Positions 32,725 to 43,408 of a stretch of 64,000 bases of DNA are shown here, in pieces (position 1 is the first letter of the stretch; the number at the start of each line of letters is the position of its first letter). Under the pieces are notes generated by a model. The model saw only the letters and a list, made by a program, of their open reading frames with translations, did not search any database and had not been told where the DNA came from. The translations under genes were made by a program, and so were the position numbers. The stretch spans positions 3,410,001 to 3,474,000 of the forward strand of contig WAID01000003.1 in assembly GCA_016584495.1 (NCBI GenBank). Reading direction: 5' to 3'. This stretch comes from Celoporthe dispersa. Taxonomy: Eukaryota; Ascomycota; Sordariomycetes; Diaporthales; Cryphonectriaceae.

Positions 32725-33860
32725 TTAGGCCTCGCCAGCAGAGATTGGTCGATCGTTTCTAGTCGCCAGTATGATGGCGACAGGCCACTCCACCATAACC
32801 TGACCACCAGCCGACCTCACCATGCCCTCCAGCTGCATCCACTCGGCTGTGTCCCACGTCTCCTGCCCAAACCCCATCTGACAGCTCGCCAGGAACCCTC
32901 TGAGCCACACCGTGTCTGCCGCGCGCCGCCAGCTTTTGTCGTGGACAGACTTCTGCACATCGGTGGCTCCAACCCGGTTCGGCGCCGGCTGCCAGCACGC
33001 CGGGTCCTCATCGACGAAGCAGAACGGCCGCCCGTCATCAACACCCTCCACATTGACCAGTATCCGCTGTGCCCCGGTCTCGAACAGCTCCGTGGGCAGC
33101 GGGACAAAGTCAAGTCCCGCCAGGGCCGCAGCCATGCCCTTCACGGCGGCAGGGAATAGGCGCCCCTCGCGGAGCAGCCGCAGCGACTCCTTGCTGGTGA
33201 CCTGGTACCACAGGCGATCGAGGGCGGGCCGGCCCGGGAAGCGCAGTCTGAAACCGTACGTCGCGGCCGCCAGTGTGCCGCCCGGCTTGAGCATGCGGGC
33301 GATGGAGCGGATGGCCTCGGGAGCGTTGAAGTAATGGAAGGCCATGCCCACGGTGACGAGGTCGACGGAGGAAGGCGGGGTCGAGGCGTGAACGTGCTCG
33401 GCTGGGCTCTGGATGAATTCGAGCTTGGATGAGGTGGTCATCGAGGCGAGACTTCTCCTGGCTGTCTGGATGTTGGCGGACCCAGCGTCACTCACGATGA
33501 CATGGTCGAAGAGAGGATGAAGGCTCATAGATAGTGTACCGGGACCTGAATGGAAAATATAGGGAATAAAAGTTATCAGCCGCCCGCAGAAAGATGAAGA
33601 AAGAATCACGATGGTTCTCTCGGCTTACCGGCACCGACATCGTGGAGGCAATGGAACCTGCCGCCGTGCTCACGATGGTAACTTAACCACATCTCAAGCA
33701 TGGACTGTGGGTATCGAGGGCGAAAGCGATGATATTCGTCCCAGTCGAGATTCTTGAAAGCAAAGGGGTACTTGACCTCCCTTCTGCCGTCTCCAGACTC
33801 TGAAGCCTCATGTGCATCCTCAAGGACTGTTCGACGGAGCTCTGGGTCGTAATTACCCAT
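32725..33860 (-). CDS. Class I SAM-dependent methyltransferase, Crg1/Tmt1-like
   Basis: Small-molecule methyltransferase. The family start FKNLDWDEYHRFRPRYPQ is typical of yeast Crg1 and trans-aconitate methyltransferase relatives. Motif I (HDVGAG-PGTLS) is split by the intron: exon 1 33860-33630, exon 2 33545-32725, phase G|GT. Motif II follows as VIVSDAGSANIQTARR, then SVDLVTVGMAFHYFN (motif IV) and MLKPGGTLAAATYG. The frame is intact. I chose MGNYDPELRR at 33860; an in-frame ATG at 33980 would add 40 residues of unconserved sequence. Substrate unknown. It has no functional link to its neighbours. Confidence 0.83.
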
Positions 33861-34414
33861 CGTATGATCGGTTTTGAACGTCTTGTCGTCCAGCTTGTGC
33901 TTCTCTGGACAGGTGGTTGCGACACAGGTGGTAAGTTTCTCTGGGCGATGACTGCGAGATGTTTGAGAGGGGACAGGCAAGATAAGGAAGAGTAAGGAAG
34001 AGGGAGGGAGGTGGGGGCGCGTGAGATGGTTAATTAATCACCGCTGGTGGTATCGACTGGTAGCATTTGTTTGTTGGGATGGAGAGATGGATGGATGGAT
34101 GGCTGTGAACGTGATCTAATCGGCGACCGAGAAAGGGGCCAACGTAGCGATGAGACATTAATATTTATATGTATATATGTATATCTGAAATTTAGCCCAC
34201 AAGTTGGGACCAGGCGTATTGGCCTGCAACTTCAACCCATCTTCACAATAATACGGGTCCCTTCACTTGACATGCCAAACGTACCTTCCCAGCTCTCCAC
34301 CCGTCCAGGGCTGTGGTTTCCCATTTAAGTGGTATGGTCCTTTCTTCACCAACCAAAGGAAAGAACGACCCTCTAGACCGTGACTACTTTGGCCTTTCTA
34401 TGATAGGGGATTTA

Positions 34415-34458
34415 ACAACACACACACACACTCACAGAGAGAGAGAGAGAGAGAGAGA
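34415..34458. repeat. (AC)n(AG)n microsatellite
   Basis: AC units pass into AG/GA units in non-coding DNA between the methyltransferase and glutamine synthetase genes. Confidence 0.85.
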
Positions 34459-34786
34459 CATCGTGTGTGAAAACCTGTCGTTATCATCCAGCCTGTCTGG
34501 TCCTGATTTATCTGCGCTGCACTGCGACCACACGGGGGCGCTGGTTCCCCGAGAGGGCCGCGTAAAGTTCGAGAACCCGACGGGCATCGGCGCGCACTTG
34601 GTTGTATTTAGTCCATGGAAGACCAGTCGAAACATGTTCCATTATTGGTTGTCAAACGGTGCCTCCCTGCTGTGCCAAGCGGTGATGCCAGCGGAAATCC
34701 TCCGCGAGCGCGGAAGGGGCCCCGCTGTAATACGGGGTACAGCACAGTAAGTGTAATCTAGCGGGACTACGCAGGATCGAACGGAA

Positions 34787-34822
34787 GCTGCTTGCTGCTT
34801 GCTGCAGGCTGCAGGCTGCAGG
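34787..34822. repeat. Heptamer tandem repeat (GCTGCTT)2(GCTGCAG)3
   Basis: Two GCTGCTT units followed by three GCTGCAG units. GCTGCAG is nearly self-complementary around CTGCAG, so the tract can fold back on itself. Non-coding. Confidence 0.8.
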
Positions 34823-35920
34823 CTGGGGACCAACGAAAGCCCAGGCGAAGACCTTCTTGACCTGAACACCCTTCGAACCCTGTACACAGAGCCTTCTGCT
34901 GCGGTGTGACGACAGACAGCATGCTTGCTTATCGAGATCTCTCATGCGATTTGCGGTCTTCCCACCTGGAGGGGCGCGGCGTCCTGAGACAGGCGGAGGT
35001 TGGTCGTGTTGGTTTGTCGTCTGGTGACGCTCCGTCCTGGGGCTATTTTCTGATGGCTCCGGGCCAACTGGCCTTGCCTGGCAACCTTGGGCCGGAGAGA
35101 CAGAGCTTGATCTTGACGCCATGGCCTGGACTCCGCCATCCTTTTTCCCCTCCAGTAAGGAGGAACGCAGAGGTCCAGCATGTGACTAGCCTACCCATGA
35201 TTACATACCACTTGCTACTGCGCAGTGGCAACCCTTTTCCCACCCAATCTCCCTCTCCCCCTCCCCCTCCCTCTTCCGCTCGCAGAGTGTTCCACACCCA
35301 CCTGCTCTCACTGATCGCGGTGTAACGCAGCCGTACCACCCCCGTACGAGCACTTGAATATCCCCATTAGCCTCCCTCGCTAATCTGGCACGGTCCCGGT
35401 TCTCCGGTCTGGTGCGCCGCGCCCGCTGCGGTACCCACAGTACAAGCAGCCTTGGCCCCTGGAAACCCATATGGGCGAGCTGTTCGTCATGCGCGGACGG
35501 GCCCGTGCCTTCGAGTTCGACTTTCCCGAGGTTTCTTCGCCAATGGTCTGACGTGCAACGTCTGGGACTCGACCTGCTGGCTAATTCGGCATTCATGAGG
35601 AACAAGCATGCGAGAGAAATGATATGTCACATAAATGCCATGTCATCTATATTGTCTAACATCAGCATCGTATTGTTTCTCTCGTCTTCTCTACACCGCT
35701 TCAAGGCAGATCTGCGAGGTGGTTGTTACGTGAGAGGGGGTATATCCTGTGGAGAAACCCAAATCGCGGAAACCTTCCGTACTTTTTTTCCCTTTTGTAT
35801 GTTCTCGCCGGGCCCAGGTTCAGGATGTAGGTTGCATTAAAAGGATTTTGCCCAAATACCATGCAGGACTGTCTCCTCCTGTCCAGTGGATTCTCGTGCT
35901 GCCACCCATCTAGGCGGGCA

Positions 35921-37582
35921 TCAGACTGTCTCGATGTATCTCTTCATCTCCCTGGTAAAAAAGAAAAGGAGGAAGAAAAAAAAATCGTGGTCAGCAAGGC
36001 AGAACAGGTAGCGGGTCACGAAGGTGCGGGCAGCGTATGACCAAAGGCAGCCTCGGGGATGAATAGTACTCACCAGTCGGTCACAGCCTCATCCCATTGG
36101 CGGATCTCATGATCTCGTGTGCCTCCGAAGTGGTCTACGAACTCGTCTCCAAAGACCTCCCTCGCGATGCTCTCCTTCCTGGTAAAGCGGTCGACCGCCT
36201 CCCGCAGGCTCTTGGCCAGCCTCTGGCCCTGGTCAGACGCACCGCCGACATCATCACCCTTGCCAAGGGGTGGACAGGGGATCTCCAGTTTCTTCTCGAT
36301 ACCACGGATCCCGAGGGCCAGGATGGCGGAGAAGACGAAGAATGGATTCGCGTCGGCACCGGGCACGCGGACCTCGAAGCGGGTGGCCCCTGGCTTGGCG
36401 GTGGGCGGGGCGATGATGCGGATGGAGGCGGCCCTGTGTTCCAGGCCCCAGGACACAGTGACGGGCGCCCAGAAGTTCTCGACCAGGCGCTTGTAGCTGT
36501 TGATGGTGGGGGCAAACATGGGCATGATGTCCGGGAGGCCCTCGAGGAGGCCGGCCAGGAAGTGCCGGCCGACATCAGAGAGGTGGGCAATGTCGGGCCA
36601 AGGGGCAGAGGCGTCCGGGGTGTCACGGAAGAGGAGGTTCTTGCCTGCCTTGTCGACCAGCGACACGTGCATGTGGCCCGAGTTGCCGGGCAGGCCCTGC
36701 TTGGGCTTTGCCATGAAGCAAGGGGTGATGGCGTACTTTGTGGCAACCGACTTGACGACGTACTTGAAGAGGCTGGCGCGGTCGGCCATACCCCGAATCT
36801 CGCCGAACTCGAGGGCGGCCTCGTAGACGCCGGGTCCGCTCTCGGTGTGCCAGCCCTCGACATTGCAGCTGAACGCCTCACAGGTGTTGAAGACGTCGTA
36901 GTAGTAGTCCTTGTTGTGGACAGGCCTGATGAGGCTGTACCCGAACATGCCCTCTGTCAGGGCGGGGAGCGAGTGGGTGGTGTTGTCCCTGAGGTAAGGG
37001 GCGGCGGAGGTGTTGCCCTCGGGGTTCTTGAACTGGTAGAATTCATACTCGGCTATGGGAGAGGGAAGGAGAGCACAAAAGAGGTCAGCCCTCTGTTAAC
37101 GTTATGGCGGGAAGAAGCCCAGGGTGGAACATACCTCCTGCCATGGCCCCCCAGCCGTTGGCCTCGAGCTTGTCGACCTGTCTCTTGAGCAGCTGGCGGG
37201 GGCATGCGCTCAGGGGCTCATTGGTGTCTGGATCGTAGAAGGAGACGAGGAAGAAGGGCATGTTGTCCTCCCATGGTATCCTGCGGAAGGTTGCCAGGTC
37301 CGGGATGGCGATAAGGTCCCTGTAGCCGTTCTCCTTGTTGCTGATGCCGAGCTCGCGGAAGTAGGTCTGGTCGTGCATGTCCCAGCCGAAGATGACGGAG
37401 CAGAAGCCAAAACCAGCCTTGGCAACGGAGAGGAACTTCTTCTTGGAGACGAGCTTGCCGCGCAGGATACCGTCGACGTCGACGCCAGCGAGCTTCACGC
37501 TGTTGTCATCTGCGAGGATGGAGGGCAGGGCCTCCACGGTGATGTCCTCAGGATGAGGGGAGGGCTTCTCGGAAGAAGCCAT
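35921..37582 (-). CDS. Glutamine synthetase, type-I-like (GlnA family)
   Basis: Would ligate ammonia to glutamate with ATP, or act on a related amine. Exons: 37582-37135, 37052-36074 and 35951-35921; all phases join and the frame is intact, ending KRYIETV. The N-terminal beta-grasp part contains GVDVDGILRGKLVSKKKF and FGWDMHDQ. The catalytic part begins EYEFYQFKNPEG (metal-binding Glu), then NVEGWHTESGPGVYEAAL, NSGHMHVSL (the His flap), and WGLEHRAASIRI with the substrate Arg. It is about 485 residues long, against about 360 for the eukaryotic type II enzyme. This makes it the bacterial-type GlnA/FluG-like paralogue found in filamentous fungi, not the main nitrogen-assimilating GS. The true substrate is therefore open. 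Confidence 0.85.
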
Positions 37583-39233
37583 GGCGTATCGACCAGACGA
37601 GGCAGGTACGCGTTGCAGAGGAAATTCGTCGTATCGGGTGGTGTTCACACGTCTTTCGTCTTGTCTCTTGTGGTGTCTCGTGATCTCGCTCTTTTCCAAA
37701 GGGGTTGGGGAGGGAAATTGGAAAGAAAGGGAACAAAAAAACAAAAAAACCAGAGAAAGACAAATATGAATAATAATGCCACTCAATTTTGCGAATCTGC
37801 TGTCTAGGACAAGAAAAGAGCAGAGCAGAGCACAAATAGATAAGTACACGAGTAAGGAGCCGATAGGTGGAGGATGAGGTCGTCGCGATCTGCGTAGGGC
37901 TGCCGGTGTAGGAACCTTGCAGGGAGAGGTGGTGGGGTTTGGGGGTGGGAAGGGAGGGCGGATGGTCGAGAGATAGGCAGCCAAGTCAACTATAAAAGCT
38001 ACCTCAGTACTTGCGTACCAAATCCTGTGAGGTCATCCTGGATGGCGGGGCTGGCCCTGGCGCTTGGTAGCCCCCCCCCTCCCCGGCCCCTGACGCCACC
38101 ATAGGTTTTTGTGTGTGTGTGTGTGTGTGTGTGAAGAGAGAGTGACATACTACCAGCAAGTAAGCCCTCATACATAGTAGCATCACAGCAGCTTCCCACG
38201 GAGCTACCCCTCATTCTCCAATGCCCCGCAGCCAAGAAAAGGTCATAGCTGGAGACCAGGGGCTCTTGAAATGCTCGTCTCTCTTATCTCTTTCGTTATC
38301 TACTCTCTGAAGCGGACCAAACAAGGGAAGATAAAAATCCCAAGAACAAACGAGGAAGAGAGGGAAAGAAAAAGAAGGAAAGAAGAAAGGCTCGTCTTGC
38401 CAAACTGAATGATATCTTTTCCAGGACACCAAATCCCATGACTACTATGTAACTGTGCTGTCGATCCATCCTTCTTTATCACCAGCGAGTCAAGCTCCGG
38501 ATCCGATTAATACCTCGCTCCCCGACCGTGTGTGTACCGTGTATGCAGGGTCTCTGCGCTCTGCACTGATAAGAAAAATAATACGTCGCTGGTCACTGGC
38601 CAGCAGTATGGATCGGAGCGAGCCACCGAGAACAACAGCAGGGCTCTGGCTAGCAGAACACGATGCATTGACTCGTTGCATGTGGCCTATCAGGTTTTCT
38701 TCTGTACCGTACCGTTGTATGTAATCCTACGGACATAATCTCGAGTTAGGTACCTCATACAGGTCTCGTGTAACCGACCTTAGGTAAGGGAGCACCACGG
38801 TCGCCGATTCTCGGAGGAGAGTCTCGCGACCAAACGCCCTGAGCAGTGACCACGCGCAGGCTGGATCGCTGCTTCCGTTCCAAGCTCCATGACTAAGTGT
38901 ACAACTATCTACTATTTTCTTCCCTTCCCCCTCCATCGAGATACGACTCGAGCCCTGTGTGCCCTATATCACTGTATAAACAACCTCGAGTCCTGTCAGC
39001 TCGACACCGCTGATTGCTCTGTGTGACCCGACTCTCAACACTTGATACCCATCCTGTCTTCTTTTTTCTTCTTTTTTTCTTTTCTTTGGGTCTTCTTTCT
39101 TCCACTCTCGGTTCCCTCCCTTGCCAACTACCAACCCATCCAACAGCTTCGACTCCTCTCCCCTTCCCCAGCATACACGGCGGGACACATAAAGTCAACA
39201 GCTTTTTACAAAGCCACGATAAACCTCTACACA
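37583..39233. other. Intergenic, divergent promoters of glutamine synthetase and SDR
   Basis: The two flanking genes diverge. No gene seen. A (TG)n tract lies at 38110-38133, a C run at 38071-38081, a purine-rich tract at 38350-38395, and a strong CT-rich tract at 39055-39120 about 120-180 bp before the SDR start codon. Confidence 0.55.
38110..38133. repeat. (TG)n microsatellite
   Basis: About 12 TG units in the divergent promoter region. Confidence 0.9.
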
Positions 39234-40266
39234 ATGGGCTCCGCGGGACGTCTGGCTGGCAAGAATGCCATCGTTACCGGTGCTGCTGGGTGAGTCGGGC
39301 TCCGTCCCCTCCCGGGGATGAAAGCTCCCTTCTCCCTCCCTTCCCAGCTTGGGACCACCTGCTCACGACAACAATCTCCCACCAGTGGCATCGGTCTGGA
39401 GACCTCGATACTCTTCGCTAAGGAGGGCGCCAACCTCCTGATGGCCGACATCTCCGCCCCCGCCCTCGAGAAGGCCAAGGCCAAGCTCCTGCAGCTCGTT
39501 CCCGACGCCAAGGCGAACACCACCCTGTGCGACGTCTCCAAGGAGGCTCAGGTGCAGGCCATGATCGAGTCCCTCGACTCCGCCGGCGGCCTAGACGTCA
39601 TCTTCAACAATGCCGGCATCATGCACGCCAAGGACGACGACGCCGTGGGCACGCCCGAGAACATCTGGGACCTGACCATGGACATCAACGTCAAGGGCGT
39701 CTGGTTCGGCTCCAAGCATGCCATCCTGTCCCTGCGCCGCCACAAGAAGACCAAGGGCTCCATCATCAACACCGCCTCTGTCGTCGCCCTCGTCGGCAGC
39801 GCCACCCCACAGCTGGCCTACACCGCCTCCAAGGGCGCCGTCCTCGCCCTCACCCGCGAGCTGGCCATGGTACACGCGCGCGAGGGCTTCCGCTTCAACA
39901 GCCTGTGCCCCGCGCCCCTCAACACTCCCCCTGCTGCAGGACTGGCTCGGCGATGACCAGCCCAAGAGGCTCCGCCGCGAGATTCACTTCCCCGCCGGTC
40001 GGTTTGGCGAGGCCGTCGAGCAGGCCCACGCCGTCGTCTTCCTCGCCAGCGACGAGAGCAGCTTTGTCAACGGTCATGTGAGTAGTCCGCTCCAGCGTTA
40101 TGTCGTCCCTTGATTTTTTGCTCTGCGTCGTGGTATGGACACTGACCTGATGACGTGACAGGACATGGTGGTCGACGGTGGTATGACCAAGGCTTACGTG
40201 ACCCCCGAGGGTCCCGCGCCGCAAGCTCCTGTGAACAACGCCCTCAAGGACTCGCTGGATGCTTAG
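39234..40266 (+). CDS. Short-chain dehydrogenase/reductase (classical SDR)
   Basis: NAD(P)-dependent oxidoreductase; substrate unknown. Exons: 39234-39289, 39386-40077 and 40162-40266. The cofactor motif TGAAGGIG is formed across intron 1. NNAGI follows at about 39607, then the catalytic Ser in NTASVVALVGSA and the Tyr-x-x-x-Lys pair in AYTASKGA. The C-terminus reads DMVVDGGMTKAYVTPEG, the normal SDR end. A run of five C at 39927-39931 shifts the frame; with four it reads on as LLQDWLGDDQPKR. It resembles bacterial cyclohexadienediol or cyclopentanol dehydrogenases most. The GH and transport neighbours give no substrate clue. Confidence 0.87.
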
Positions 40267-40714
40267 ACGGTGGTGATTGAGGACCGGATAGACCCGGCGT
40301 TCAGGGACTAGTGTGTAGCGGATACATAGAATCCTTGCTTGCGCACCAGACGAAGATTTCTTGGATTAGGTGGTCTATTAGTGTTCTTGGCTGGATCTGT
40401 TAGGAACGATTTGGTATCTGGCGTTCGATGGGCTGTGCATCTGATTTTGATGACAGGCTCTGAAAAAGAAAACCAAAACCGTAAACGAATCCGCTCTCGT
40501 CTCCCATCTCCAACTCACAGAAGCCCAACATGCATATGCTCTTTACCTGATCTAGAGGGTGCCCTTGCCGCCCCATAGGGCTTCCTCCATCGTCAGCTTG
40601 CTCGTCTGGATGGCTCCTCAAAGATCTGATTCGTATTGCCGACCGTTGGGTATATGACAGGTATCTGAGGTGACATGCTGGGTATGATTTTGTCTCATCG
40701 TTCCCATTCCGAGT
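40267..40714. other. Convergent spacer
   Basis: No gene seen between the convergent SDR and 2-methylisocitrate lyase genes. Confidence 0.5.
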
Positions 40715-42660
40715 CTAGAACTGGCCTTCCGTGTTGCCCTCGCCCATGCTCTTGCTCCCCGAGCTCCCGCTCTGGATGGCCCCGACGATGCCGTCCATGT
40801 AGCTCGCACCGCTCCACTTCTGGTGCGTCAGGACCTCGACCCCGAGCTCCTTCTCCCTCCTCTGCACCAGGTTGACGTAGGCCAGCATGCCGTCCCTCTT
40901 GAACTCCTCGGAGAGCTGGCTCGTGATGGTGGCGGTGCTGTGCAGGCCGGCCAGCGAGATCAGCTGGATCACGAAGCCCTCCCTCGCGATGTCCCAGATG
41001 AACGACTTGAGGGTGTCCTCGGTGAAGCCGTGGGCCATCCAGTTGAAGGAGGGGCTGAGATTGTAGACCAGGCCCTTGCCCGGGTGAGCCGACCGGACGG
41101 CGCGGCCGAGCTTGGTGCAGACGTCAACGCTGGGGTCGCCCGTCTCGACCCACAGCAGGTCGGCGTAGGCCCCGAAGGCGATGGACCGCTTGGTGGCTGC
41201 CTCCATGCCGGCCTTGTAGTGGTAGAAGCCCTCCCGGGTCCGCGGGATGTCCCAGCTGAAGAACACCTCCCTGCCGCCGGGCGTGAGGCTGGCGGCCAGC
41301 GCCCTCCGGTTCGCCAGGCCCATGTCGCGGTCTTCTGCCACCTGTCTCCTGTACGCCTCGACCTCGGCCTCCGACGCGCCCTCGGCCTGCAGATGGGCCA
41401 CCGCGGCCTCGTCAAACGTCACCAGCTTCGTCTGCTTGACCCACCCGGCCTCGAAGGCGTCGATCTCAGGGCCCGAGGCCCTCGCCTCTCCATCTCCTGC
41501 AGCGTCTCGGCGAGCGGTCTGGTAGCCGGGTCGGTGACGCCCAGGATGAACTCGTGGTCGCGGACGTCGATGGAGCTGCTCAGCAGCCTGCCGCTCTCGG
41601 AGTCGGAGCGGGCGATGACGAGGGTCTCGACGCCCATGAGGTCCCACTGGAAGCGGGCGGCCACCAGGCGGTTGATGTGCTCACCGACGGGGACGAGGAC
41701 CTTGCCGGCCAGGTGGCCACACTTCTTGCCGCCGTGCAGCTGGTCCTCGAAGTGGACGGCGGCCGCGCCGTTCTCGGCAAAGAGCTTGGCCAGCTTGAGG
41801 ACGGCGGTCAGGCCGCCGTGGCCAGTGTCGCCGTCGGCCACGATGGGCCTGAAATAGTCGACGTAGGGCGTCTTGGCACGGTCGGCGGGGGAGAGCTGTC
41901 TTCGCAGGTCCCACTGCTTGCGGTCGTGCATGGACTGCGCCTTGAACATGCGCTGGACCTGGTTGGGGACGGTGTTGTAGGGGTAGTCGCCAAAGTCTGG
42001 GGAGACCTCGTTGGTGGGGGTGAGGGTGGAGGAGCAGGCCCAGCCGGACAGGTAGAGGACCTCCTGATGAGGTGCCTGCTGGGTCATCTGGACGGGGTCG
42101 ATGGCGCCCACTGCCAGGAGAGAGAAGAGCCGCGGTCAGCATCCCCAGAGAGGGGCACATGATGTCTGGAGGGCAAGAGGGAGAGGCTCGTCCATACTTG
42201 TGTGTAGGGGCTCGCCCCTGCTCAGCCTGTCCTGGATCAGAGCCCACAGCTTTCTCGCCATGACAGAGCTGGGGTAGGACTGCTGGAGGGAGCCTCTCTT
42301 GGAGACGATGTCTGCGGCGGTGTAGGGCCGCTTGATGCCAGCATATCTCGGAGTAGCCCACCACGCCTCGACATCCTTGATCTGCTGCTCGTATAGCGTG
42401 TCTTCGTATGGGCCAGATTTGCTCGACTCCGGTAGGAGCTGGAAGGAGTCGGAGGGCAGAGAGGCAGCCAGCGGAGGCGTGACTTCAGGGAGGGAGGAGG
42501 ACGAGGGCATTCTGTGCGTCGGTGTGGTGGAGAGCTGGCGAAGCGGTAGCAGCGAGGGCGCCTGGCACCTCCTCGTGGACGTTGGTATCAACAGCCTCGA
42601 ATGTGCCCTGCCGCGGACGGACCATGGGACCGACAGCGATGCCGGTATCCTCCGCAGCAT
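40715..42660 (-). CDS. mclA: 2-Methylisocitrate lyase, mitochondrial (isocitrate lyase family)
   Basis: Splits 2-methylisocitrate into pyruvate and succinate, the last step of the methylcitrate cycle. Start at 42660 (MLRRIPASLSVPWSVRGRAH), a clear Arg/Ser-rich mitochondrial presequence of about 50 residues absent from glyoxysomal isocitrate lyase. Exon 1 ends at 42198 and exon 2 is 42110-40715. Seen in order: VEAWWATPRYAGIKRPYTA, GWACSSTLTPTNEVSPDFGDYP, VADGDTGHGG, HFEDQLHGGKKCGHLAGK (catalytic Cys), LIVARSDSESG-type block, WVETGDPS, and NLSPSFNW. A frame change sits near 41484, where AGAGG has two bases too many or one too few relative to QEMEARASGPEIDAFEAGW. The divergent neighbour is the matching synthase, which supports this over plain isocitrate lyase. 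Confidence 0.87.
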
Positions 42661-43408
42661 CTTCTGTATAGTATGTACAAGGTGAGGCTCAGGGTCGATC
42701 ACAGTCTCTCCCGTTCGGCGTAGTATGATAACGAGTCTATGTTCGTTTAGATAATAGTAAATAGAGAGGCGTGTGTGTAGTGTGGGAGAACAAGGTCTGG
42801 GCACAGTAAAGCGGGAGATTTGTCGAAGGCGATACATAGACCGCGGAGAGCCGAGGGAAACCCCCAATTCATGCCCACTCAGCACCAAGGCCGAAGCTAC
42901 CGTCGCCGATTCGGTGCCGGCCCACGGCCGCTGGAGGGCTTCCGGGCTAAGGGGAGTGAGGGGCCAGTTTGGGGGTGGGAATTGGGGGTGGAGAGCTGGC
43001 AGTTCAATCCAGCTGCTACGGTGCGGGGTAAGACAGGCGACCCCCTGGCAGAAAGGAGAGCGCCATAAGTGTTCACGCTGTGGTGGCACTGCACGGTTTC
43101 CCTCGGTTGATCGGTAATGATGTGTACTTGCGGTACAGCATCACAGGCCAGAGGGCTCACCACACAATAGCTGGCCCGAGGATACGTATCTTTGGTCCCC
43201 CCAGGTGGACCTGCTGTACATACATACCATACAGACACACATCTCTGTGGATCGTGTCAACGTCGCCTTATCCTCTACTGCCGAGCTCCTCTTTTGTCTA
43301 CAATCCCGAGCAGTGTGGTCGGGATACCTTCTACAATTGAGACTTATACGGTCGCAGAGAGACGACAAGAGATTCCCGGGAAGAGGCAGTCAACAGACAG
43401 TGCAGATC
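42661..43408. promoter_or_regulatory. Shared divergent promoter of the methylcitrate-cycle pair
   Basis: 748 bp between two divergent start codons with no gene inside. Several SYGGRG sites (CreA-type carbon repressor consensus), such as GCGGAG near 42842, CTGGAG near 42931, GTGGAG near 42979 and GCGGGG near 43022, sit in the middle. The site is short and degenerate, so chance matches are expected; function is inference. Confidence 0.5.

Larger units (their letters stand above)
33861..35920. other. Intergenic, 2.1 kb
   Basis: No gene supported. Contents: (ATGG)n-like tract at 34082-34103, AC/GA tract at 34415-34458, seven-base tandem repeat at 34787-34822, and a CT-rich stretch at 35245-35280. 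Open frames on both strands near 34300-35840 show no motif. Confidence 0.5.

Noticed and set aside
33861..33980. Earlier in-frame ATG for the methyltransferase
   Set aside because: It would add 40 unconserved residues; MGNYDPELRR fits the usual start better. Not excluded.
36097..37188. Long open frame on the plus strand opposite the glutamine synthetase gene
   Set aside because: It is a shadow of GC-rich coding on the other strand: no family motifs and no splice logic, while the minus strand matches GS motif by motif.
40823..41857. Open plus-strand frame opposite 2-methylisocitrate lyase
   Set aside because: Antisense shadow; the minus strand carries the full lyase pattern.
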